From: an uncultured Gammaproteobacteria bacterium
GTDB lineage: Bacteria; Pseudomonadota; Gammaproteobacteria; Pseudomonadales; Pseudohongiellaceae
Direction: 5' to 3'
Length of the DNA: 47,730 nt
Assembly (NCBI GenBank): GCA_913060695.1
Contig: CAJXUA010000024.1
Coordinates: 1-47,730, forward strand
Shown here piece after piece: positions 33,582 to 42,227 of the stretch. Every line of letters starts with the position of its first letter. Position 1 is the stretch's first letter. The translations under genes and the position numbers were made by a program. Under the pieces are notes generated by a model. It was not told where the DNA came from. It made no database searches and saw only the letters and a list, made by a program, of their open reading frames with translations.

Positions 33582-34208
33582 CTAGAGCTGGATCACTCGA
33601 CCGCCTGCGGCATCCGCGTCTTCGGCGTCGTGCGTGACCATGATCGCGGGCAATCCCGCAGCCTTGAGCCCGGCGAATACAAATTCGCGCACTTCGCGGC
33701 GCAGATGGGAATCCAGTCGCGAGAAGGGCTCATCTAACAATACCGCTTTTGGTTCGGACAGCAGCAGTCGTTGCAATGCTACGCGGGAGCGCTGCCCGCC
33801 AGACAGTGTCTCCGGGTCACGCTCCGCAAAGCCCTCTAGCCCGATAGAGGCCAGTGCCTGCTCTATACGCGCCTCTTTGTCTTGGACCGTTGCCGGCAGG
33901 GCGAAGCGCAAATTGCCTCCTACCGAGAGATGGGGGAACAACAGGGCATCCTGAAACAATAGGCCTACGTTGCGCTGCTCGGCAGGTAGCTCGTTAATCA
34001 CCTCACCGTCTAGGCGGGTGAGCCCCGAGGCTTCGAAAACTGGGGCTAGGAAGCCGGCGAGATAAGCGAGCAGGCTAGACTTGCCGACCCCGGAGGGGCC
34101 CATTACGGTCAGCACTTCGCCGCCACTGATCTCCGCGTTTAGGGCGAGCAGCTGCTTGCCCTCCAAGCTGATGTGGATGTTTTCTAACTGTAAGCGGTGT
34201 ACTTTCAA
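33582..34208 (-). CDS. ynjD: ABC transporter ATPase, YnjD-like
   Basis: This is the ATP-hydrolysing subunit of an import system of the thiamine/iron/YnjBCD superfamily. The 208 residues carry Walker A at about 37-44 (GPSGVGKS), the Q-loop in LLFQDALLFPHLSV, the signature LSGGQRSRVALQR near 135, Walker B VLLDEPFSRLD near 157-167 and the H-loop VTHDAEDA. It lacks the C-terminal regulatory domain of sugar-type ATPases, as in ThiQ and YnjD. It overlaps the permease gene by four bases, so translation is coupled. Substrate is unknown. Confidence 0.9.
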   Translation of the reverse strand: MKVHRLQLENIHISLEGKQLLALNAEISGGEVLTVMGPSGVGKSSLLAYLAGFLAPVFEASGLTRLDGEVINELPAEQRNVGLLFQDALLFPHLSVGGNLRFALPATVQDKEARIEQALASIGLEGFAERDPETLSGGQRSRVALQRLLLSEPKAVLLDEPFSRLDSHLRREVREFVFAGLKAAGLPAIMVTHDAEDADAAGGRVIQL

Positions 34209-35917
34209 TTCAATCCCCTCATGCCGCGCCTATTACGCCATAGCAAGCGCGGCAAGAATAGCGCTAGTGCAAACCCCAGCATCGGGATGAGCGCCTGTAA
34301 CAGAGCCCACACCGCGATGATTCCTCGACTCCCGCCCGAGGCCAATGCGACGGCTTCGGTGGTGAGGCTAGGCACGCGCCCTGCCCCGATCAGCTGGGTG
34401 GCCAAATATTGACTGACACTCACCGCGATGGCCACTGCTGCAGCGGTCAAGCAAGGGGCGAGTAGAAGCGGCAGGCGGACTCGCCAGAAGATGCGCCAGG
34501 GCGAGGCCCCAAGTGTGGCGGCGAGCTGGCTCCAACGTGGGTCTAGTCGCCGATAGGCCTCGGCGAGCGTGAGGAAGGTATAAGGCAGCATGAAGATCAG
34601 ATGCGCGAAGATCACCAGCTTGATATCCGGTGCCCAGCGCAGGAACTCCGTGGCCACGATCAATCCAAATAGAAAAGCTATCTGCGGTACGAGCAAGGGT
34701 AGGTAGAGAAGCAGCATAGAGGGCGACAGGCGCCGACCCGCGCGCTGCTCACTCTCGAGCACCGCGAGCACCATGACTATCGCGATCGCGGTCGAGACGA
34801 GCGCGATTAGCAGTGTGTTCGCCAAGGGCTGTGCAATCTCGCCTAGCGCCCTACTCCAAGTCTGTGTCGTCCACGCACCGGGCAGATTATCCGGGAAGCG
34901 CCAGAAACCGGCGAAGGAGTTAATCAGCAATGCCAGCACACCGCCCACGGATACCAACACCGCTAAGCCAACCCCCAACTGCCCACTCACTCTAAGCAAG
35001 GCCTCGCCGCTGCGGCGCTCGCCGCGGTTGATCCAGCGCCGACCTAGCCATGCCCCTAATGATTCGATAAGCCGCCACAGTAATAGCGCACAAATTGTGA
35101 CCCCCAGCTGCAGCAAGGCGCCGGCCGCCGCCACGAAGCGATAGTTGAGATCGGGGTCATTGAACCATTGCAGCACCATCACGCTCAAGGTATAGGGCAG
35201 ATTCGGCCCGAGTATTAGGGACACATCCACGGTAGCTGAGGCGAAGGCTATCACTGCGTATACCGGCAGGCGGATGAGGGGGTAGAGCGCCGGCACCACC
35301 GTCATTAGCCAGGCCCGACAGGGCCGGTAGCCCAGCGAGCGTGCAATCGCCACGCGCTTCTCTGGCTCGATCTGTGGCAGGGCCGCCAGAGCCATTAAGA
35401 GCAGGAAGGGAATCTCTTTGATGATAAGCCCGGCGCTCATGGTCAGGCCCCAATAGTCATTCACTATCAAGACATCGGGGGGGCTACTGAGCCCGTTGAG
35501 CTCTGGGGAGATCAGGCGCATGAACAGGCCCGATGGCGCAATCAGGAAGGCTAGCCCGAAGGCCGCGGCGGCATGGGGAATAGCGAGAAGTGGCGCCACG
35601 AGTCGGCGCATCCAGCGCTCTAAACGCGTGCCCGCTGTGCCTGCTAAGAACAACAGCACTAGGCTAAGGGCAAGCAGAGGCGTTAGTAGCCCGGCCATAA
35701 GACTGACTGCCACGCTATGAGCCAAGCCAGGGGTCGCGAACAGCTGTGCGAAGTAGGTGAGCGTCAGCCGCTCTCCACCCAACACAGGTAGATAGCCGAA
35801 GGCTGGCAATAGGGTAAGTGCGAGCCCAAGAGCCACCGGCGCGATGAGCACGACCAGCACCAATACTGGCGCAAGGCCTACGCCGATGTTAGCAGGCAGC
35901 GCTTTAGCGTGCGCCAT
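34205..35917 (-). CDS. ynjC: ABC transporter permease with two fused permease domains, YnjC-like
   Basis: This inner-membrane channel subunit fuses two binding-protein-dependent permease domains in one 570-residue chain, the arrangement of ThiP, FbpB and YnjC. About twelve hydrophobic segments form two halves. Coupling-loop EAA-type motifs are visible around ALAALPQIEPEKRVAIARSLGYRPCRAWLMTVVPALYP and TLAEAYRRLDPRWSQLAATLGASPWRIFWRVRLPLLLAP, each with the Gly that docks on the ATPase. It overlaps the binding-protein gene by 14 bases and the ATPase gene by four, a tight operon. Confidence 0.92.
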   Translation of the reverse strand: MAHAKALPANIGVGLAPVLVLVVLIAPVALGLALTLLPAFGYLPVLGGERLTLTYFAQLFATPGLAHSVAVSLMAGLLTPLLALSLVLLFLAGTAGTRLERWMRRLVAPLLAIPHAAAAFGLAFLIAPSGLFMRLISPELNGLSSPPDVLIVNDYWGLTMSAGLIIKEIPFLLLMALAALPQIEPEKRVAIARSLGYRPCRAWLMTVVPALYPLIRLPVYAVIAFASATVDVSLILGPNLPYTLSVMVLQWFNDPDLNYRFVAAAGALLQLGVTICALLLWRLIESLGAWLGRRWINRGERRSGEALLRVSGQLGVGLAVLVSVGGVLALLINSFAGFWRFPDNLPGAWTTQTWSRALGEIAQPLANTLLIALVSTAIAIVMVLAVLESEQRAGRRLSPSMLLLYLPLLVPQIAFLFGLIVATEFLRWAPDIKLVIFAHLIFMLPYTFLTLAEAYRRLDPRWSQLAATLGASPWRIFWRVRLPLLLAPCLTAAAVAIAVSVSQYLATQLIGAGRVPSLTTEAVALASGGSRGIIAVWALLQALIPMLGFALALFLPRLLWRNRRGMRGLN

Positions 35918-37121
35918 AGCGCTCTACCCAGGCTCGTTCTAGGGCGTCCATCCAGTCAGGATGGGGTTCACGCAGGGTATTCCCCAATGCCTCCGGCGAT
36001 AAGGTGGCAGGCCCGGCTTCGATAGATTCGAATAAGGCGCGCTGCTGTGCAGAGAGCATTTCCATACTCAGCACCGTGGCACTGCCCATGACCTCTGGGT
36101 CGTAGGCATAGGCCTGTGCCTGAGCGGACAAGAGGAAGTTAGCCAGCACCATCGCGCCAGCCTTGGCCTGTGCATTGAAGGGAATGGCGAGAAAACTCAC
36201 ATTGCCTATGCTGCCCCCGCTGGGCACATAGCTGCGCACCGTTGGGGGCAATTCACCGGCGACTATGCCTGCGTTCGCCTCGGAGGGACTGAAGCTCAAG
36301 GCTAGGCTGATCTCGCCGTCGCCCATCATGCGACGCAGCTCCGTGCCACCTCCTGGAAAACTACGCCCGGCACGCAGTAGCTGCGGATGCAGTGCATCGA
36401 GAAACTCCCACAAGGGCGCGGTGATGCTTTCGAACTGTGCTTGGTCGACGGGGCGATACAGCGGTGCGCTATCCACTGCGAGTTCGAGCAACGCCTGCTT
36501 CAGGAAGGTGGAGCCCAGGAACACCGGCGGCCGGGGATAGGTAAACTGCCCGCGGTTACTCTGCGTCCATTGCAGTAGTTCGCGCATATTACGCGGCGGG
36601 TTCTCCACCGTGGCGCTGTCGTAATAGAACACGAGCTGGGCGCGGGTCCATGGTGACTCGTAGCCCTCGACCGCGATCGTGAAGTCTTCCCGCATCTCCG
36701 GGTGATTGTCGGCATCGACTAGCGCGAAATTTGGCAGCTGTTCCGCCCACGGCCCAAACAGCAGATCATTGCCCTTCATCGTGGCGAAGTTCTCACCGTT
36801 CACCCACAGCAGGTCTACGGTGCCCTCTTGCACATTACCCGCCAGCTTCTCGGCGAGCACGCGAGACACGCCCTCTGCGGTGTCGCTGAGCTTCACATGA
36901 GTAACTTCTACACCGTAGAGTGACTGCAGCTGCTGTGCCGCCCAGGCGATATAACTATTGATTTGCGGATCGCCGGCCCAGGCATCGAAGTAGACCGTCT
37001 GGCCCCTAGCCTCGCGCAGCACCTGCTCCCAGTCATCGGGCTCGGGTGTGGCGGCGAAGGCTGGCAGCGCCAGTAGGCAGGCCAATACAGCGGAGCTCAC
37101 GCCTGTCAGTCGTCTGTGCAT
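35904..37121 (-). CDS. ynjB: ABC transporter periplasmic substrate-binding protein, YnjB-like
   Basis: This is the periplasmic receptor of the adjoining transporter. The 405 residues start with a signal peptide (cleavage after AFA, residue 23). The binding-protein fold of the ThiB/iron-binding type follows: GQTVYFDAWAGDPQINSYIAW, VDLLWVNGENFATMK, FTIAVEGYESPWTRAQLVFYYD, GGTELRRMMGDGEISLALSFSPSEAN and SIGNVSFLAIPFNAQAKAGAMVLANFLLS. E. coli YnjB is the closest known type; its ligand has not been established. The gene starts two bases after the radical SAM stop, so the receptor and the radical SAM enzyme are made from one mRNA. Confidence 0.92.
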   Translation of the reverse strand: MHRRLTGVSSAVLACLLALPAFAATPEPDDWEQVLREARGQTVYFDAWAGDPQINSYIAWAAQQLQSLYGVEVTHVKLSDTAEGVSRVLAEKLAGNVQEGTVDLLWVNGENFATMKGNDLLFGPWAEQLPNFALVDADNHPEMREDFTIAVEGYESPWTRAQLVFYYDSATVENPPRNMRELLQWTQSNRGQFTYPRPPVFLGSTFLKQALLELAVDSAPLYRPVDQAQFESITAPLWEFLDALHPQLLRAGRSFPGGGTELRRMMGDGEISLALSFSPSEANAGIVAGELPPTVRSYVPSGGSIGNVSFLAIPFNAQAKAGAMVLANFLLSAQAQAYAYDPEVMGSATVLSMEMLSAQQRALFESIEAGPATLSPEALGNTLREPHPDWMDALERAWVERYGAR

Positions 37122-37123
37122 CC

Positions 37124-38239
37124 TTAAGAGTCCAACTTAGCGTCCGCGACGGCCAATTCCTCAGCAGGTTCGGAGCGCGCGAGTATGCCCATGCGCCTTC
37201 CGCGGCGCGCCCGAAAGCGCTCGTCCAACACCTTGCCCAAGACCTCCTGATGGAAGCGGTCGCAGCCGATGCACAGATTCTGATAAGGACGACCATCCGG
37301 ACTCTCGGTCTTGGAGGCCTCGATGAACTTAGCCTCGCTCCAGCCTGCATACTCGCCCATTTTCTCCGGCGCGCCGGCACTGATTGCGCGGATCGCGGGA
37401 TGATCTGCAAGATCGTCTAGGATACTGAGCAGCGACTCTTCGGCGAGATTGCCTAAGGGATGAGCGGTCTTGAGACAGCAAGGGTAGACATCGCCAGTGG
37501 GGTCGATAGAGACCTCCGAACCGGCCTGACCATAGTTAAGAAAGTTCAAACCGCCCGACCAGGCGTTGCAGAAATTATCCTCCAGTGTCGCCGTTGAGAG
37601 ACCGTTCTGCCATGCCCTGCCCCTTGGCCAGAGCTTGCCGATCCACACCTCTTCGGTGGCGCCAAACATATTGTAGAGCGGAGTGTTGGGGCTCATCTGC
37701 AGACGACGCTCGTCGAACAGGGCCGCATTCTCGACCCCCGCGTCGGCGAACATTGCCAGCAGCTTGTCGATCAGTTTGCGGCGCTTATCCCCCTCCATGC
37801 CCACATGATAATCATCCATGCCCGAGACGGAGATGGTCCACACGCCGAGGGCAAGCAGCTCATCGATGAGTTTGGGGGTTAACAAGTCGCCAGTGGTCTG
37901 TACCACGATCTTCACTCCGCCCACGTCGCGGTATTTGTCGCGAATCGCCTCTAGAGTGGGATATAGGACGCGCTCGCGCACGGGCTCTGTCATGACGTCG
38001 CCGCCAGAGATTATGATGCGCCCGATGCGCTCGACACTCGTCGACTTGCCATCGACCTCAACCTGCTCCCGATAACGCATGCTCTCAGGTAAATTTGCGA
38101 TAATCCGCGGCGCGTTACGCTCGGCCTCTGCGACCACCTCTTCTAACTCGTCGCGGATATAGGGGCGAAAGCGGTCCTCATAGCAATGCTTACAGCGGCG
38201 ATGACAATGCCAGCACAAAACGTAGTAAATCGACTCCAT
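37124..38239 (-). CDS. radical SAM protein with SPASM-like cysteines, linked to ynjBCD
   Basis: This 371-residue enzyme has the radical SAM cluster motif very near its start: Cys12, Cys16 and Cys19 (CHRRCKHC). The SAM-binding GGD in RIIISGGDVMT and barrel strands (KIVVQTTGDLL, WTISVSGMDDYHVG) follow. C-terminal cysteines (NFCNAW, VYPCCLKT, NLCIGCDRFH) resemble a SPASM/Twitch region that binds extra iron-sulphur clusters in peptide- or protein-modifying enzymes. ATG 38239 is preferred because AAGGA precedes it; the frame opens at GTG 38278. It directly precedes ynjB with a two-base gap. The co-transcribed transporter suggests that its product, substrate or metal is moved by YnjBCD, which is inference. 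Confidence 0.88.
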   Translation of the reverse strand: MESIYYVLCWHCHRRCKHCYEDRFRPYIRDELEEVVAEAERNAPRIIANLPESMRYREQVEVDGKSTSVERIGRIIISGGDVMTEPVRERVLYPTLEAIRDKYRDVGGVKIVVQTTGDLLTPKLIDELLALGVWTISVSGMDDYHVGMEGDKRRKLIDKLLAMFADAGVENAALFDERRLQMSPNTPLYNMFGATEEVWIGKLWPRGRAWQNGLSTATLEDNFCNAWSGGLNFLNYGQAGSEVSIDPTGDVYPCCLKTAHPLGNLAEESLLSILDDLADHPAIRAISAGAPEKMGEYAGWSEAKFIEASKTESPDGRPYQNLCIGCDRFHQEVLGKVLDERFRARRGRRMGILARSEPAEELAVADAKLDS

Positions 38240-38360
38240 GATAAATCCTTGCTTCGTTCGCGATTGTTTATGCCTCACTTGATTTGAGTGAGGCTATCGC
38301 CTGATTTTAAGCACTTAACGCAGACTAATTCAGCCGGGTTACTGACTCAAGCGCCTGTCG

Positions 38361-38663
38361 CTAGTCGGCCTGGAAGACATGCAACATGACATTGCTTTCG
38401 AGGGACCATATCTCGCCTTCGGCAAACTTTGCCTTAGCCTCGTCCACGGTGCAGGTGACGACATCGCGCGCACCAAACTCATCGACGTAGAAACCCAGAG
38501 TCCCTTCGCTAGCCTGTGCCAATGAATATGCAGCAACCCAGTCTTGCAGCTGCGCGAGCGACTCACCCTCGAATTGCCGTGACATTGCGCGGGCGATCTC
38601 CAAGACCGAGGCCTCTTCCTCCACGAATTCGTTAAACACGGCGATCTTATCTTGTTCCAGCAT
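38361..38663 (-). CDS. small acidic protein of unknown function
   Basis: This 100-residue soluble protein has no family I recognise. It is acidic, predicted helical in its first half (NEFVEEEASVLEIARAMSRQFEGESLAQLQDWVAAY) and strand-rich in the second (LGFYVDEFGARDVVTCTVDEAKAKF...SNVMLHVFQ). It has one cysteine, no signal peptide and no leader-core pattern of a typical modified peptide. It lies between the DMT permease (56 bases upstream) and the radical SAM gene (about 120 bases downstream), all on the minus strand. It is most likely part of that operon and could be a partner or carrier for the radical SAM enzyme. Confidence 0.7.
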   Translation of the reverse strand: MLEQDKIAVFNEFVEEEASVLEIARAMSRQFEGESLAQLQDWVAAYSLAQASEGTLGFYVDEFGARDVVTCTVDEAKAKFAEGEIWSLESNVMLHVFQAD

Positions 38664-38719
38664 ATTGCTTGTCTCTCTAATAGACGGGCCTTAGCCCAAT
38701 TTGTTGCAGCGGCATTGCA

Positions 38720-39658
38720 TTAAGCTTGCGGTACGACATTCGGCGCTCGCACCTTGACCACGAATGGGTAGGCAAAGACCACGGCGAGAATCAGGGCTGC
38801 ACCGGCATAGAAAGCCGTACCCAGCTCTCTTTGCTCGCCGAGGATTAGTACGGCGAGAATGATCGCATAGATCGGCTCCATATTGACGGCCAGCGCCGAG
38901 GCATAGGCAGATAAATGCCGCAGCGCGCGCAAAGACAGCACAAAGGGCAAGAGTGTGCACAGCAGTGCAAGGACCAGAAGATAGCTCAGGTCGGCACTGC
39001 TTGGCAGCGCGAACATCTGCGCAGGGTCTGGCCATAATGCACTAGAGCCAGTGTCGCTTGGCGACCACAGCACTAGAAGCAGTCCCAGGGCTGCCACGAA
39101 CAAGCCACCACTGAGCATCTCCAGTGCTGTCGCGCTTAACGCGTCAGTACGATGGATGAGGCGCTTGTTGTAGGCGCCAAAAAGCGCGGCAAACAGTGCC
39201 GATATTACGCCCACCAACACGCCCACATTCATATTCTCCGGCGTGCCACCCACGATCAAGGCGATGCCGGGCACCGCGAGTACGCCTAGCCAGAGTTCGC
39301 GCAATACGAAGGGCCGCCCCGTCACCAACGGCTCGATGATGCAAAGAAACACCGGCACCATCGCCATGCAGGTTGCCGCGACAGAGGCGTTAGCGAGTTT
39401 CACGGCACCATAGAAGCCTAGCCAGTGAATGGCGACCAAGACCCCCACGCCACTAAAGGCCAAGATGTGCCGCCGAGACAGCGCGGCTAAAGAGCGCCAA
39501 ACCCGCGGCGCGCAGAACAGAAGCACAGCGACCAATAGCATGCGCCATAGCACCAAGGGCATGGCAGCCATACTAATCAGCTTGCCGATGATCGCCGTGA
39601 AGCCCCACAGGAACACGCAGAAATGGATCTGCAGCCAGGCTTTTTGAGTTTCGGGCAT
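38720..39658 (-). CDS. DMT superfamily transporter (EamA family)
   Basis: This is a 312-residue inner-membrane protein with ten hydrophobic segments, arranged as two EamA halves (FCVFLWGFTAIIGKLISMAAMPLVLWRMLLVAVLL and ISALFAALFGAYNKRLIHRTDALSATALEMLSGGLFV). The family exports amino acids, nucleobases or other metabolites; substrate is unknown. It is the first gene of a minus-strand run that continues with the small acidic protein, the radical SAM enzyme and YnjB-C-D. It may be the promoter-proximal gene of that operon or a separate neighbour. The 190-bp gap to the oxygenase gene on the other strand is the likely divergent promoter. Confidence 0.9.
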   Translation of the reverse strand: MPETQKAWLQIHFCVFLWGFTAIIGKLISMAAMPLVLWRMLLVAVLLFCAPRVWRSLAALSRRHILAFSGVGVLVAIHWLGFYGAVKLANASVAATCMAMVPVFLCIIEPLVTGRPFVLRELWLGVLAVPGIALIVGGTPENMNVGVLVGVISALFAALFGAYNKRLIHRTDALSATALEMLSGGLFVAALGLLLVLWSPSDTGSSALWPDPAQMFALPSSADLSYLLVLALLCTLLPFVLSLRALRHLSAYASALAVNMEPIYAIILAVLILGEQRELGTAFYAGAALILAVVFAYPFVVKVRAPNVVPQA

Positions 39659-39849
39659 CGTGTAAGGCTTCTCGGTAGGCAGATTAGTACTGCGAGTTGG
39701 ACGATTCGATAAGGGTCTAGCAAAGATGAGCCCATAGGGTAAAGAAGCTCAGAACAATTACCAAGCTCAATCGTTCTTTACCGGGGTTTGTCACTACCGG
39801 GCGGAGCGGCTAGACTCCTGTTTTCTCAACGAGCACGGATGACGAGGCG

Positions 39850-40467
39850 ATGAACTACGCAGAGGCGATGCAGAAAGGGCAATTACTGAGCAGCGACCCC
39901 TTTGTCTGTGTTTTCGACGACTATATTAGCGCACTAGAGATCGAGCATATCTTGGCCGCTGGCGAAAAACTACTCGCGCCGGCCTTGGTCACAGGGCCTA
40001 ACGAAGGCGTTATCAGCCCTACCCGAACCAATCGCAATTGCTGGATTGCCCATCGTCACGATGAGGTGATCGAGGGAGTTTGCCAACGCATTAGTAAGCT
40101 CGCGGGGCTACCGCTAGAGAATGCGGAGTCACTGCAGCTAATTCACTACGATCATCGACAGGAATACGCCGCCCACTTCGATGGCTGGGATGCGGAGTCC
40201 GAGGATGGCAAGCGCTGCATGTTACGTGGCGGCCAACGCTTAGTGACCGGCCTACTCTACCTCAACGATGTGCCCGCCGGCGGAGCCACCTCCTTCCCGA
40301 AACTGCAGCTAGAGGTGCAGGCGCGCAAGGGCCGCCTGTTACTATTCCATAATTGCATGCTCGGAGGCACAATACGCCACCCTAACAGTCTGCACGGAGG
40401 CATGCCGGTACTGGAAGGCGAGAAATGGGCCTGCAATCTGTGGTTCCGCGAGCGAGTCTTTCGCTAA
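39850..40467 (+). CDS. 2-oxoglutarate/Fe(II) dioxygenase, prolyl 4-hydroxylase-like
   Basis: This 205-residue enzyme has the double-stranded beta-helix of P4H-type oxygenases, which hydroxylate prolyl or other residues using O2, 2-oxoglutarate and Fe(II). The iron triad is visible as His109-X-Asp111 (HFDGWD) and His182 (NSLHGGMPV). Lys192 (GEKWACNLWFRER) is the likely 2-oxoglutarate anchor. The SPTRTNRNCWIAH block near 56-68 is the usual substrate-side segment. The protein substrate is unknown. GACGAGGCG before ATG 39850 supplies the ribosome site. The next gene starts about 60 bases downstream on the same strand. Confidence 0.92.
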   Translation: MNYAEAMQKGQLLSSDPFVCVFDDYISALEIEHILAAGEKLLAPALVTGPNEGVISPTRTNRNCWIAHRHDEVIEGVCQRISKLAGLPLENAESLQLIHYDHRQEYAAHFDGWDAESEDGKRCMLRGGQRLVTGLLYLNDVPAGGATSFPKLQLEVQARKGRLLLFHNCMLGGTIRHPNSLHGGMPVLEGEKWACNLWFRERVFR

Positions 40468-40526
40468 ACCCCTCTAAGAAACACACGACAACACACACAA
40501 ACTCCAATAGAAGAAGAAAAGAGATT

Positions 40527-41756
40527 ATGGAAAATTCAAGAATGCAGTCCCGCCTGCGGGCGATGGGACCAGGTCTGGTAATGTCTTCGGCGGCGGTTGG
40601 CGGATCACATCTGGTGGCCTCGACTCAGGCCGGTGCGCTGTTCGGCTGGCAGTTGCTGTGGTTGATTCTTTTAGTCAACGTCCTTAAATACCCCTTCTTT
40701 CGTTTCGGGGTCCAGTACACCATCAACGAGAATGAGAGCCTAATTCACGGTTATCTGCGTAAGGGCCGCTCCTACCTCATCGGTTTCACGGCGCTTAATG
40801 TGGTGGCGGCAGTTGTGAACACCGCGGGCGTACTAATCCTTAGTGCTAGCCTGCTGCAATACTTCCTGCCGTGGAATATGTCCCTAACTACTCTGTGTTG
40901 GTTTCTTCTAGGAGTGTGTCTCACCATATTGTTAGCCGGTCACTATAAGCTGCTGGACCGGCTCTCCAAAGTGATCATGTTTGTATTAACCGTAACGACG
41001 GTGTTTGTGGTGCTAGTGGCGTGGCAGAACGGGCCGACGGCGCCAGCCGACTTCGTGAGCCCATCGCCATGGCAGCTGTCGGCGCTAGCGTTCATCGTGG
41101 CGATGATGGGCTGGATGCCAGTGCCTATCGAGATCTCGGCGATCAGTTCTTTGTGGACGCGTTCGAAGCAGAAATTAACCCAGGTCAATCTTTCGGATGC
41201 GCTATTCGATTTCAATGTGGGCTACGGGGTAGCGGTATTGTTGGCGGTAGTATTCCTATCACTCGGCTCTCTAGTACAGCATGGTTCGAATCAGGAGATC
41301 GCACTGGCGAGCGCGGCATTCGCGCAGCAGTTAGTGGCGATGTACGCAGACACAATCGGGCAATGGTCGCGCTACATAGTGGCGGGGATTGCATTCTTGT
41401 GTATGTTCGGGACAACCTTGGCAGTAATGGATGGCTATGCGCGCACGCTGGATGAGTCGTTTCACTTACTAAGAAAGAAGCCGAAGCCGGCACAGTCGTG
41501 GACACTGAATGTGTGGATTGTGGCGCAGGCGCTCTTGGGGATGGCGATCATTCTTTTCTTCCAGAGCGCCTTGGCACCGATGCTAACCTTCGCCATGACA
41601 CTAGCCTTCATAACAACTCCTTTCTTCGCATGGCTAAACTTCGACCTAGTGCGCAAGACGCACATCTCGAAGGGCATGAACATTCTCGCCTGGATAGGAA
41701 TGTTCTATCTGACCCTTTTTGCGATTGGGTACGTAGTTTGGTGGCTCGCTAGTTAG
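40527..41756 (+). CDS. divergent Nramp-family (SLC11-like) membrane transporter
   Basis: This is a 409-residue protein with eleven hydrophobic segments and the Nramp opening (MGPGLVMSSAAVGGSH). Canonical Nramp proteins bind Mn/Fe with DPGN in helix 1 and MPH in helix 6. Here the first reads GGSH (residues 25-28) and the second GWMPVPIEIS (195-204), so both metal motifs are changed. A relative of this divergent branch could carry a different cation or not be a metal transporter at all. ATG 40527 has AAAGAGA upstream; the longer frame from 40425 overlaps the oxygenase gene and is rejected. It may be cotranscribed with the oxygenase. Element copies C and D follow its stop. Confidence 0.85.
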   Translation: MENSRMQSRLRAMGPGLVMSSAAVGGSHLVASTQAGALFGWQLLWLILLVNVLKYPFFRFGVQYTINENESLIHGYLRKGRSYLIGFTALNVVAAVVNTAGVLILSASLLQYFLPWNMSLTTLCWFLLGVCLTILLAGHYKLLDRLSKVIMFVLTVTTVFVVLVAWQNGPTAPADFVSPSPWQLSALAFIVAMMGWMPVPIEISAISSLWTRSKQKLTQVNLSDALFDFNVGYGVAVLLAVVFLSLGSLVQHGSNQEIALASAAFAQQLVAMYADTIGQWSRYIVAGIAFLCMFGTTLAVMDGYARTLDESFHLLRKKPKPAQSWTLNVWIVAQALLGMAIILFFQSALAPMLTFAMTLAFITTPFFAWLNFDLVRKTHISKGMNILAWIGMFYLTLFAIGYVVWWLAS

Positions 41757-41805
41757 GCGATCCTTTGCTCTCTCTGTATTAAGTGCTCCGTAGGTCGCGC
41801 TGGCT

Positions 41806-41907
41806 GCCGGGTAAAGATTTTCTGGAAACGCCAAAAAGCGCACATCCATGTGCAGGCTCCACGTGCGCCGTCCAGGCGCCCGAGGTTCCTGAAACTCTTC
41901 ACCCGAC
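41806..41907 (-). repeat. three-way-junction repeat element, copy C
   Basis: The arms 41806-41827 and 41886-41907 pair with 18 Watson-Crick pairs, two pairs that are G-U on the minus strand, and two mismatches. The inner hairpins are GCACA-TCCA-TGTGC (41840-41853) and GCGCC-GTCCA-GGCGC (41865-41879). On the minus strand the first hairpin is followed by GC and T5. The flanking part of the 495-bp Nramp-ndvB gap holds only copy D and a terminator. Confidence 0.85.
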
Positions 41908-42037
41908 ATCCACCACTGACTTAACGCAAAACTCTAACCTTAATACTTCAGTGCCAATTTATTGAAACGTGCACTTCTGCAAGCTTAGTGCTTTTTTTCC
42001 GAACGAAGTAGTAAATTTCTCAGCACTCACGAGAAGA

Positions 42038-42157
42038 GAGCCGCGTAGCGGGAGGGGGAGTACAGGAGCCTCGGGCGCCAGGACGGCGCACGTGGAGCTT
42101 GCACATGGATGTGCGTTTTTTGGCGTCTCCAGTAATTCCCCTCCCGCTGCGTGGCTC
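42038..42157 (+). repeat. three-way-junction repeat element, copy D
   Basis: The arms 42038-42064 and 42131-42157 pair over 27 positions: 22 Watson-Crick, three G-U on the plus strand, two mismatches; four more pairs follow inward. The core 42065-42130 is the reverse complement of the copy C core with few differences. The GCACA-TGGA-TGTGC hairpin is followed by G and T6 on the plus strand, which resembles a terminator for the Nramp-like gene. Confidence 0.87.
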
Positions 42158-42195
42158 GACCAACGAAGCACTGACCTAAAACAAACTTAATCGAA

Positions 42196-42227
42196 CCAAA
42201 AAAAAGGGCCACCTAGGTAGCCCTTTC
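42196..42227 (-). terminator. rho-independent terminator of ndvB
   Basis: On the minus strand GGGCTACC pairs with GGTGGCCC across TA and is followed by a run of T residues. It begins about 25 bases after the ndvB stop codon. Confidence 0.9.

Noticed and set aside
40425-40526. A longer N-terminus for the Nramp-like protein
   Set aside because: It overlaps the oxygenase gene in another frame and lacks a ribosome site, while ATG 40527 begins the family's normal N-terminus.
41646-42212. Several 60-87-codon frames after the Nramp-like gene
   Set aside because: They overlap element copies C and D and run across the hairpins on both strands; no start signals or family resemblance.
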